Of a DNA stretch of 19,517 nt, positions 8,198-15,060 are shown piece by piece. Position 1 is the first letter of the stretch. Each line of letters begins with the position of its first letter. Under the pieces are notes generated by a model. It was not told where the DNA came from. It did not search any database and saw nothing but the letters and a program-made list of their open reading frames with translations. The position numbers and the translations under genes are program-made. The DNA comes from Bog-950 sp964620645 (GTDB lineage Bacteria; Bacteroidota; Bacteroidia; Chitinophagales; LD1), in the NCBI GenBank assembly GCA_964620645.1, contig CAZUHU010000060.1, positions 1-19,517 on the forward strand. Reading direction: 5' to 3'.

Positions 8198-8863
8198 TTA
8201 AATACCGTTTAATATGGATATCTCCTTTAAAGTGTTCAATTTCCAATCAGCAATCACAAAGCGCGGTTCATCAAAGTGTTCCTTATCCGGCACCGCAATA
8301 CATTTCATTCGGGCAGCCTTAGCCGCTAACACGCCATTAAAAGAATCTTCAAGTACCAAACACTTTTCAGTATGCACCCCAAGCGTTTCAGCAGTGCGAA
8401 TAAAAACTGCGGGATGTGGTTTGCCATAGGTTTCGTGTTCGGCGCTTACCAGCAATTCAAAATACGACTCAATGTTTAGTTTCTTAACAGTAGCTTTTAT
8501 CAACCGCATAGCCGATGAGGAAGCCAAGGCCATACGCATTCCCTTACTTTTAAAATATTCCAAAGATTCCAGCACCCCATCCATGGGCAGGGCATGATGC
8601 ATAATGGCATTCTCCATTTCGTCAATAACTTCATCGTGCACCTGCTGTAGGCTTTTCCCCTGCCAGGGTTGGCGGTAGTACCAGTAATTAACCACCTCGT
8701 CAAATCTAAAACCGGTTGTAGCCTTGCAGTCATCGTCGGTCAACTTCACTCCTACAGTTTCAAACACCTTTATTTCTGCTTTGCGCCAAAATGGTTCGCT
8801 ATCAATAATCAGCCCATCCATATCGTAAATAACCAGCTCAAATTGGTTTAGCATTTTTTCCAT
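8198..8863 (-). CDS. HAD-family sugar-phosphate phosphatase-like hydrolase
   Basis: A 221-residue HAD-superfamily hydrolase of the beta-phosphoglucomutase/HxpB (YniC) type, presumably a cytosolic, Mg-dependent enzyme acting on a small phosphorylated substrate such as a sugar phosphate. Motif I is YDMDGLIIDS with nucleophile D14 and acid/base D16; a helical cap follows (about 22-90). Motif II is ASSS (S115), motif III GKPHP (K148) and motif IV LEDSFNG (E172, D173), so all catalytic residues are present. Length and the DMDGLIIDSEPFW start closely resemble E. coli HxpB (about 222 residues), but the substrate cannot be read from sequence. The ATG at 8863 was chosen; an alternative ATG three codons in (8854) is possible. 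The gene is divergent from the TerC-like gene with only 27 bp between start codons, and convergent with copy 2 across a terminator. Confidence 0.9.
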   Translation of the reverse strand: MEKMLNQFELVIYDMDGLIIDSEPFWRKAEIKVFETVGVKLTDDDCKATTGFRFDEVVNYWYYRQPWQGKSLQQVHDEVIDEMENAIMHHALPMDGVLESLEYFKSKGMRMALASSSAMRLIKATVKKLNIESYFELLVSAEHETYGKPHPAVFIRTAETLGVHTEKCLVLEDSFNGVLAAKAARMKCIAVPDKEHFDEPRFVIADWKLNTLKEISILNGI

Positions 8864-8872
8864 CTATATTTA
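8842..8872 (+). promoter_or_regulatory. Candidate promoter for the TerC-family gene
   Basis: ATTG (8842-8845), a 19-base spacer and TATATTTA (8865-8872) resemble the Bacteroidota TTTG / TAnnTTTG pattern. Transcription would start roughly 10-15 bases before the TTG start at 8891. The elements overlap the start of the divergent phosphatase gene. This is based on pattern matching only. Confidence 0.35.
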
Positions 8873-8890
8873 CCGCCAAATAAACAGTAA

Positions 8891-9682
8891 TTGGAGGGTA
8901 TCACCGAATTCTTTTCGCACTTCATACAGCCTGATCCTAAAACAGCGCTTTTGGTGGTTTTTAACCTCGTAATTATTGAGAGTCTTCTCTCCATTGATAA
9001 TGCCGCAGTTCTGGCAACCATGGTTATGGACCTTCCTTCTAACCAAAGGAAAAGGGCCCTGCGTATTGGTTTAATACTGGCTTATATCTTCCGTGGCACT
9101 GCTTTAATTTTTGCCAGCTTCCTTATAAAAATAAGCTGGCTAAAGTTGATAGGTGGCGGTTATCTGCTGTATCTGTGCATCCACTTCTTCATTAAAAAGA
9201 TTTTCAAGAAGGAAGACATCCTCGAAATTGAAAATGAAGAACTAAGCGAAACTACCAAGCACCCTAAAAAGCTACCTTTCCTGAGTCTGTTCTGGAGTAC
9301 TGTGTTGATGGTGGAACTGATGGATATGACCTTTTCGCTGGATAACGTTTTTGCCGCCGTAGCTTTTACAGATAACATTTACCTGGTATGCACAGGCGTG
9401 TTTATCGGCATTATTACTATGCGTATTGTGGCAGGTTACTTTGTAAAGCTTATGGAGCGTTTCCCGTTTTTAGATACGGTAGCATTTGTTGTGATAGGAA
9501 TACTTGGTGTACGCCTGTGCCTCGATTTCTTTTGCGCACACTTTGAAAGCAATGTTGTTTGCCAAATGCTGGAGGACAAGCACTCCAACTTTTACTTTTC
9601 CATTTTCACAGTTACAATATTTGTTCTTCCTATTATCAGTTCAGCCTTATTCAACTTTCCGAAGAGGAAGAAAGCGGATTAG
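8891..9682 (+). CDS. TerC-family integral membrane protein
   Basis: A 263-residue polytopic membrane protein of the TerC family, whose members are linked to metal ion (notably manganese) export or tellurite resistance. The two hallmark acidic motifs are present: E30-S-L-L-S-I-D36-N37 in the first membrane helix and E142-L-M-D145-M-T-F-S-L-D151-N152 in the second half, in the pseudo-repeated arrangement of the family. About seven hydrophobic segments are visible, with a charged loop at about 100-125. The start is TTG: a TAA stop lies immediately upstream in frame at 8888-8890, and the next usable starts (codons 21-22) would cut into the first helix. The gene is divergent from the phosphatase and ends 2 bp from the convergent TPR gene. 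The ion carried is not evident. Confidence 0.88.
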   Translation: MEGITEFFSHFIQPDPKTALLVVFNLVIIESLLSIDNAAVLATMVMDLPSNQRKRALRIGLILAYIFRGTALIFASFLIKISWLKLIGGGYLLYLCIHFFIKKIFKKEDILEIENEELSETTKHPKKLPFLSLFWSTVLMVELMDMTFSLDNVFAAVAFTDNIYLVCTGVFIGIITMRIVAGYFVKLMERFPFLDTVAFVVIGILGVRLCLDFFCAHFESNVVCQMLEDKHSNFYFSIFTVTIFVLPIISSALFNFPKRKKAD

Positions 9683-9684
9683 CA

Positions 9685-10824
9685 CTATTGGCCTAACTTC
9701 TTTTTAACGGCATCCAGGTTGTCCTTAATATCCTTATCGCCGGGACTTAACTTGTACGCTTTTTCAAAGTCCTCTTTAGCTCCCTTAAAGTCAGATAAAT
9801 AGAACTTCTCTATTCCTCTTTCATTGTAAAACTTGCCAGAGTTAGGGCTAAGGCTTATGGCTTTGTCCATGTCCTTAATGGCATCATTGTACTTATCCAG
9901 TTTTACATAGGTTATGGCACGTTCATAGTAAGTAAGCGCATCATCGGGGCTAAGTGAAATAGCCTTTGTATAATCCCCTATTGATTTGTCGTATTCTTTA
10001 AGATCGTAGTAAGTATAACCCCGCTCATAATAATACGTAGCTTTGGCCGGGCTTAGCTTGATTGCCCTGGTATAATCAGTAACGGCGTCCTCCAGCCGGT
10101 TTAAAGCCGCTTTTGCTAAACCACGCTCGTAGAAATACTTGGCAACCGGGGTATCCTTAGCAATGGCTCTGTCATAATCAGCAATCGCATCTTCGTAATT
10201 ACCCAAATCGTAGTTACTAAAGCCGCGTTGATAATAATAACTGGCCTTATTGGGGTTATACTTAATCCCCATATCAAAATCCTCTTTTGCCGACGTGTAT
10301 TGCTCCAACTTTCGCTTGGCCATACCACGCTCCACATAATACTTAGCTTCAGTAGGGGCCAGCTCAATAGCAAGGTTAAGGTCTTTAATGGCTTCTTCAT
10401 ACTTTTCTAACTCATAGTAGTTATAGGCCCTTTCGAAATAGTACCCCGCTTTACGTGGGTTCAGGTCAATTGCTTTGCTAAAATCCTTTATGCTCTCCTC
10501 AACCTGGTCAAGCTTAACCTTAGTAAGCGCTCTTTCAAAATAATACTTGGCATCGCCGGCGTTAAGGCTAATGGCTTTGTTATAATCCTCTAATGCCAGG
10601 TTGAAAAAGCTTTTATCGTAATAAGCATATCCGCGTGCATAGTAGGCCTCAGCATACTTATTATCCAGTTTTATAGCCTCCCCGAAAAATGCTACCTGCT
10701 GGTTAACATCGCCTGTGGCCATGCCCTGCTCAAATTTTTTGCGGGCTTCTTCATTAGGTGCATATTGCGCTAATGACACCAGCATAGTGCTCATCAATAA
10801 GGCGGAGGTTAGAATCTTTTTCAT
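9685..10824 (-). CDS. Secreted tetratricopeptide-repeat protein
   Basis: A 379-residue protein with an N-terminal signal peptide (MKKILTSALLMSTMLVSLAQ) followed by TPR units. After a degenerate first unit (about 21-54), residues 55-360 are nine consecutive 34-residue TPRs with no insertion or deletion, each around the pattern YYERGxxYYxLxxYxxAIxDYxKAIxLxP. A 19-residue Lys/Asp-rich cap follows. TPRs form a superhelical scaffold for protein binding; here it would lie in the periplasm or at the cell surface. Nothing points to a specific partner. It lies 56 bp downstream of the T9SS cargo gene on the same strand and may share its transcript. The stop codon is 2 bp from the TerC-like stop codon on the other strand, with no visible terminator between. 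Confidence 0.9.
   Translation of the reverse strand: MKKILTSALLMSTMLVSLAQYAPNEEARKKFEQGMATGDVNQQVAFFGEAIKLDNKYAEAYYARGYAYYDKSFFNLALEDYNKAISLNAGDAKYYFERALTKVKLDQVEESIKDFSKAIDLNPRKAGYYFERAYNYYELEKYEEAIKDLNLAIELAPTEAKYYVERGMAKRKLEQYTSAKEDFDMGIKYNPNKASYYYQRGFSNYDLGNYEDAIADYDRAIAKDTPVAKYFYERGLAKAALNRLEDAVTDYTRAIKLSPAKATYYYERGYTYYDLKEYDKSIGDYTKAISLSPDDALTYYERAITYVKLDKYNDAIKDMDKAISLSPNSGKFYNERGIEKFYLSDFKGAKEDFEKAYKLSPGDKDIKDNLDAVKKKLGQ
9745..10662 (-). repeat. Nine in-register 102-bp TPR-coding repeats
   Basis: Nine 34-codon units encode the TPR array without a single length change. The units are diverged at the DNA level but share recurrent YYERG and KAI(S/D)L(S/N) codon blocks. The array is part of the TPR gene, not a separate element. 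Confidence 0.8.
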
Positions 10825-10880
10825 TAAACTGATTTGAATAAAATACTTGGCATAAAGGTAATTAACCTATTCGGTTTAAG

Positions 10881-12761
10881 CTACTTAAGCAAGGTAACAT
10901 TGCCTGCCATGGTGTGCCTTACATTATCGGCAAAGGAATACTCGCTTACCCAAACATAAACGCCAAGCGGCTGTAAAATCCCCTTAAAATAACCATCCCA
11001 CCCTTCGTTTACGTCCTGTGAAGTATAGACCAACTCTCCCCAACGGTTATATACACGAATGCTGTACGATTTTAAATCAATGGAATATTTAGGGCGGAAA
11101 GTTTCATTAGCCCCATCATTATTTGGTGAAAATGCGGTGGGGAAATAGATATAGGACGGGCACTCCTCTTTACCAATTGTTGTAGAATCCGAATTGGTGC
11201 ACCCTTCAGCATCAGTAACGGTAACTACATACTTACCGGGCGCCAAACCACCAATGGAGGCCGTTGCCTGCTGATTAGACCAACTAAAGCTAAACGGAGC
11301 CTTTCCCCCGTTTATATCAACGGCTATTTGCCCATCTGCACTTTCAAAACAACTAACATCTGAAGCCAGCGTAAAGAAGATGGCAATACCTGAGGTATAT
11401 GGCACCTGGGCTACGTCAGACGAAGTGCAGCCGTTCACATCAGTTACCGTAACAGAATAGGAGCCGGCGCCAAGCCCTGTAATAGAAGGTGATGTTGCTC
11501 CGTTCGACCATGAGTAGGAAGGCCCCTGTACCTGTGTTGTTGCAATTACAGAGCCTGTGCTTTTAAAACAGGTATCAGCAGTAATAGTAAAATTGATAGC
11601 TGCCGGGGGCGCCTGACCTACGGTTACGCTCGCTGTTCCGGGGCACCCGGTTAGCGGCGTAACTGTAACCGTGTAGTTACCTGCTGCAAGATTAAAGGCT
11701 GTATCAGTAAACTGCGCGGGTGTTGTACTCCAGCTTATAGCTAAAGGATTTGAGCTTGATTGCGATACGATGAAGGCAAGGCCATCCGTAGCACCACTGC
11801 AACTTACATCCTTAACACCTGCTATTATCGAAACCACTTCAACCGTTTTTGTTATTGAAGTTGAAGGATTGCAAGGTCCACCGGCGGTAAAAGAAACGTT
11901 GTAACTACCACCGGTAGTAAAGGTATGCGAAGCGGTAAGGCCGGTTGCCGTATTAGCAGCCCCGCTTGCAGGGTCATCAAAATTCCATTGTAACAAATCA
12001 GGGCACAGGTCAGAAGTGGCTGTAAAGTTTACAGTAGTTCCTCCCTGACAAGTAAAGCTATAATCTACGACAGGGGCAGGCGCCTCACCGATAAAAACAT
12101 CATCAAAGGCAACTCCATCATAATCATTACAGGAAGTGCCTGCACCAAACGTAAACCTGAAGATAACGTTGGGGTTACCCGCCAAACCATTTAGGCAGTG
12201 CTTGGCAAGCACCCAGCCACCGCTTCCACCACCACCCTGGCAACTTCCACTGGTAGACTGCGAATTACCACTCCAACCATCTTTAGGCGTGGCAAGGCCG
12301 GATAGGTAATTGATGCTTGAAGAATTAAACCAGTTTTGTGTCATGCAATCAGCGGGATCACTACTGCTGCCCACGTTTTGCCAGGCGGTGCCTCCATTGG
12401 TAGAATATTGCAGATTACTTCCGTCATAAGTTCGCTCACATTCCCAAAAAATATTAAATGAAATATAGGGGTGTTGGAGATTTGTAAAATCAAAACAGGG
12501 GCTTTGCACAAAAGAGCTTTCACCCAAATTATAGGAAGTGGAAGAAAGGCCTCCTACAATCCAGCAATTAGAACCACCCGCTGCGCCGGTAATTACCGCT
12601 TTTGTCGGCGTGCCCCAGGCCCAATCGCTCACGCTTCCGCCGGGGGTCCAATTACCATTACTCAGTTCAAAATCCTGTCCATAAGGGTAGGTAGTTACAC
12701 ATTGCGAATTGCCAAAAGAAAACAAGTAAAACAAAAGTAAGGTAAGACCTGAACGAAGCAT
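10881..12761 (-). CDS. T9SS cargo: jelly-roll/MAM-like, PKD and SprB-like repeats with gliding-motility-type C-terminal domain
   Basis: A 626-residue secreted protein. The ATG at 12761 gives a compact signal peptide (MLRSGLTLLLFYLFSFGNSQ) and has AGGG five bases upstream; ATGs at 12785 and 12818 would add 8 or 19 residues. Domain order: a Cys-rich MAM/jelly-roll-like region (about 28-226, ending GVAFDDVFIG), a PKD-like domain (about 231-311, with LLQWNFDDPASG), three SprB-like repeats (about 315-392, 394-455, 466-530; pattern SWSN...I.GL..G.Y.VTVTD..GC), and a gliding-motility-associated C-terminal domain (about 537-626: FPTAFSPNNDGANE, YNRWGELVY, GWDGYFKG, LGVYVW). That last domain is the type B T9SS sorting signal, so the protein is expected at the cell surface or in the medium. 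It could be an adhesin; no catalytic residues are evident. Confidence 0.88.
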   Translation of the reverse strand: MLRSGLTLLLFYLFSFGNSQCVTTYPYGQDFELSNGNWTPGGSVSDWAWGTPTKAVITGAAGGSNCWIVGGLSSTSYNLGESSFVQSPCFDFTNLQHPYISFNIFWECERTYDGSNLQYSTNGGTAWQNVGSSSDPADCMTQNWFNSSSINYLSGLATPKDGWSGNSQSTSGSCQGGGGSGGWVLAKHCLNGLAGNPNVIFRFTFGAGTSCNDYDGVAFDDVFIGEAPAPVVDYSFTCQGGTTVNFTATSDLCPDLLQWNFDDPASGAANTATGLTASHTFTTGGSYNVSFTAGGPCNPSTSITKTVEVVSIIAGVKDVSCSGATDGLAFIVSQSSSNPLAISWSTTPAQFTDTAFNLAAGNYTVTVTPLTGCPGTASVTVGQAPPAAINFTITADTCFKSTGSVIATTQVQGPSYSWSNGATSPSITGLGAGSYSVTVTDVNGCTSSDVAQVPYTSGIAIFFTLASDVSCFESADGQIAVDINGGKAPFSFSWSNQQATASIGGLAPGKYVVTVTDAEGCTNSDSTTIGKEECPSYIYFPTAFSPNNDGANETFRPKYSIDLKSYSIRVYNRWGELVYTSQDVNEGWDGYFKGILQPLGVYVWVSEYSFADNVRHTMAGNVTLLK

Positions 12762-12848
12762 AAATACCCTGCAAATAAAAGACATTGCCCCTAAAGCGGC
12801 GGGCTGATTTTCCCCCACATACAGGAAGTGTAAAAAGATTGAAATGGA

Positions 12849-13313
12849 TTAACCTGCGAGGCCGCTTTCGTACCCTTCATCCACCAGCAAGTCATAGCCA
12901 TCGGCTGCGTCGGTGGCAAGGCGGTCGCAACGTTCATTATAAGGATGGTCGTTATGGCCGCGTATCCAGTGCATGCGCACATTATGCCTGCGGTATATCT
13001 TCAGAAACCGCATCCACAGGTCCGGGTTCTTCTTCTTTTTAAAACCGATTTTTTCCCAGCCGAATACCCAGCGTTGAGCCACTGCCTCCACCACATATTT
13101 TGAGTCAGAATAAACTTCTACATCTACACCATCGCGCGTAAGGGTTTCCAGGCCTACAATAACAGCTAAAAGCTCCATGCGGTTGTTGGTAGTTTTTCTA
13201 TAACCCTGCGAAAGCTCCTTTTCAACCTTCCCATATTTAAGAATGGCGCCGTAACCGCCCGGGCCGGGGTTGCCTCTTGCTGCTCCATCCGTGTATAACT
13301 CCACAACTGCCAT
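12849..13313 (-). CDS. rnhA: Ribonuclease HI
   Basis: A 154-residue type 1 ribonuclease H, which cuts the RNA strand of RNA:DNA hybrids in the cytosol (primer removal, R-loops). The four metal-binding acidic residues are present: D9 in LYTDGAARGNPGPGG, E47 in NNRMELLAV, D70 in VYSDSKYV and D130 in NERCDRLA. The active-site H120 lies in WIRGHNDHPYNE, and the basic handle region (WEKIGFKKKKNPDLW, 86-100) is intact. The length is that of E. coli RNase HI (155). Translation starts at the ATG at 13313, 50 bp from the GTG start of the divergent permease. The T9SS cargo gene begins 87 bp downstream on the same strand. Confidence 0.96.
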   Translation of the reverse strand: MAVVELYTDGAARGNPGPGGYGAILKYGKVEKELSQGYRKTTNNRMELLAVIVGLETLTRDGVDVEVYSDSKYVVEAVAQRWVFGWEKIGFKKKKNPDLWMRFLKIYRRHNVRMHWIRGHNDHPYNERCDRLATDAADGYDLLVDEGYESGLAG

Positions 13314-13363
13314 AATTCAAAATCCGGTTAAAAATAGTTTTTTCGCCCTGATAAAGGACTTAA
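13314..13363. promoter_or_regulatory. 50-bp divergent promoter region, rnhA / permease
   Basis: Both genes must be driven from this AT-rich gap or from inside each other. A -7-like TAGTTTTT occurs at 13335-13342 on the + strand and a similar TATTTTTA on the - strand at about the same place, but I see no convincing -33 TTTG at the right distance for either. AAGGA (13354-13358) is a good Shine-Dalgarno sequence for the + strand gene. Confidence 0.35.
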
Positions 13364-14281
13364 GTGCTAAAAACCTACCATTCAAAATCTGATGTAACCA
13401 AGGCACAGATACAGATGCACATCTCCATACTGCTATGGGGCCTTACTGCTGTATTGGGCAAAGCCATACACCTTGATGGTATAATGCTGGTATGGTACCG
13501 CATGATCATAGTTTCTGTTTCGCTATTTCTATACATACAATTCACAGGCCGCAGTTTTAAAGTTACGCGCCAAAATTTTAAACGTTTAACCTTTGTGGGT
13601 GTTCTGCTAATGGTGCATTGGCTCTGCTTTTACGGGGCAGTTAAAAGCAGTAACGTAAGCATTACGTTAAGCGTATTTTCATCCACTACGTTGTTTACCG
13701 CGCTCATAGAACCCGTAATAACCGGTAAGCGCTTCAACAAAATGGAATTACTGTACAGCTTTATGGCAATGGCCGGGATAGGGCTGATATTTTACAGCGA
13801 TGAGAACTTTTACACCAAAGGAATAATCCTTGCAGTGTTGGCAGCATTTATTGGCGCATTCTTTAATATTTTGAATAAAGGCATTGTAAACGAGCTTGAA
13901 AGCAGTGTAGTATCTTTCTACGAGATTTTAATGGGTCTTTTGGCACTAACGGTGGTGGTGCCATTACACATTCACTTTATGGGCCCGGAATTACAAAACG
14001 GTATTCTTCCCTCTAATACTGATTGGTTGTTATTGTTTGTGCTGGCTATTTTATGCACGCACGTAACGCTAATACTCTCACTTAACGCATTGCGCCACCT
14101 TAGCGCTTTTACTTTAAACCTGGCCATAAACCTTGAACCCATCTATGGTATTGCGCTGGCGTTTTTGATATTTAAAGAGAATGAACACCTGAACGTGTGG
14201 TTCTTTGTGGGTACAGCTATAATAATGCTTAGCGTAGTACTGCACTCCTATTTCGAGGGCAAAGCAAGAAATCAATCGTAA
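13364..14281 (+). CDS. EamA/DMT-superfamily permease
   Basis: A 305-residue inner-membrane transporter of the drug/metabolite (EamA, RhaT-like) type with about ten hydrophobic helices in two homologous halves (roughly 17-150 and 151-300). It starts with QMHISILLWGLTAVLGKAI, as in the first EamA repeat, and ends in SAFTLNLAINLEPIYGIALAFLIFKE, the signature of the second repeat. Members export or import small metabolites; the substrate is not predictable. The start is GTG at 13364: a TAA stop directly precedes it and AAGGA lies five bases upstream. The first in-frame ATG (13415) would leave no room for the usual short cytosolic lead. Its 3' end overlaps the convergent DUF2490 gene by 10 bp. Confidence 0.88.
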   Translation: MLKTYHSKSDVTKAQIQMHISILLWGLTAVLGKAIHLDGIMLVWYRMIIVSVSLFLYIQFTGRSFKVTRQNFKRLTFVGVLLMVHWLCFYGAVKSSNVSITLSVFSSTTLFTALIEPVITGKRFNKMELLYSFMAMAGIGLIFYSDENFYTKGIILAVLAAFIGAFFNILNKGIVNELESSVVSFYEILMGLLALTVVVPLHIHFMGPELQNGILPSNTDWLLLFVLAILCTHVTLILSLNALRHLSAFTLNLAINLEPIYGIALAFLIFKENEHLNVWFFVGTAIIMLSVVLHSYFEGKARNQS

Positions 14282-15060
14282 AGGCGATCCTTTTCGTCAT
14301 TATCCAGATTTTCGCCGGGGGCTTTTTTACTCTTCTTCTTAGGATGGAAGAATTTTTTCCAGTTAACTTTTTTAGGCAGGTTAAAGTCATAAACCAAACC
14401 TATTACGTGCTGGTACTCGGGCCGTTTACCGGTAAACTCCGGCTGAAAAAAGTAGAAAAGGGCAATAGTGTTGTATTTATAAAAACTCCAATCCACGCCA
14501 ATCAGGTTCCTCATTTTTTCAAGATAAATGCCTTGTGCATTAGGCTTGGCGCTAAAAAGCAGGTAAGGTTCGCAATAAGCATATATATCCCAATTACGGG
14601 CAAAGTCGTATTTGATAGTAACACGGTTTCGCCACTCATCCACAGGCTCGTGGCCGGGCTCGTATCTTCTTGCAAAATACTCGTTAACATGCTGATACGC
14701 TGTTCGTAAACCAAACGACACAGGCCCTACTCTGTACTTACCGGTTAAACTGATAAAGAAAGTGTGGTTATCTACCTTGGGCGAAGTAAAAAACTGGTAT
14801 GTAAACTGGGTAGATAAATACTTATTGATGCGGTAACCCAACACAGCATAGAAATTCTCGCCGCTGAAGGTACGCATGTTATGATCGAAACGAACCTGGT
14901 ACTGAAAGCCAATAGAAAACTTCTTAGGCAATTGCTTGGTAAACTGAAACCATAGCCACAACTGCCTGTTCTTTTTAGGGCCTGTGTCCTGGGCAAAAGT
15001 TTTGGGCCCTGCAAAAAGCAAGGCACTTAAAACAATTAATATGTAGTACCGGCTCTTCAA
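14272..15060 (-). CDS. DUF2490-family outer-membrane protein
   Basis: A 262-residue protein with a signal peptide (about residues 1-24, ending KTFAQ) and a body of alternating hydrophobic/polar strands with many aromatic residues, typical of a small outer-membrane beta-barrel. The DUF2490 pattern is clear: RQLWLWFQFTKQLPKKFSIGFQ at the start, DEWRNRVTIKYDF and EPYLLFS in the middle, and YFFQPEF...VIGLVYDFN at the end. A Lys-rich, then acidic, C-terminal extension (about 232-262) follows the barrel. The start is TTG at 15060, directly after the TAA of the upstream T9SS gene and in the same frame. No nearby ATG or GTG keeps the signal peptide. It is the last gene of a tightly packed leftward operon. 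The function of DUF2490 is unknown. Confidence 0.85.
   Translation of the reverse strand: MKSRYYILIVLSALLFAGPKTFAQDTGPKKNRQLWLWFQFTKQLPKKFSIGFQYQVRFDHNMRTFSGENFYAVLGYRINKYLSTQFTYQFFTSPKVDNHTFFISLTGKYRVGPVSFGLRTAYQHVNEYFARRYEPGHEPVDEWRNRVTIKYDFARNWDIYAYCEPYLLFSAKPNAQGIYLEKMRNLIGVDWSFYKYNTIALFYFFQPEFTGKRPEYQHVIGLVYDFNLPKKVNWKKFFHPKKKSKKAPGENLDNDEKDRLYD

Noticed and set aside
12762..12818. Earlier starts (12785, 12818) for the gliding-motility-type T9SS cargo
   Set aside because: They lengthen the signal peptide without improving it, and AGGG lies five bases before the ATG at 12761. The 12785 start remains possible.
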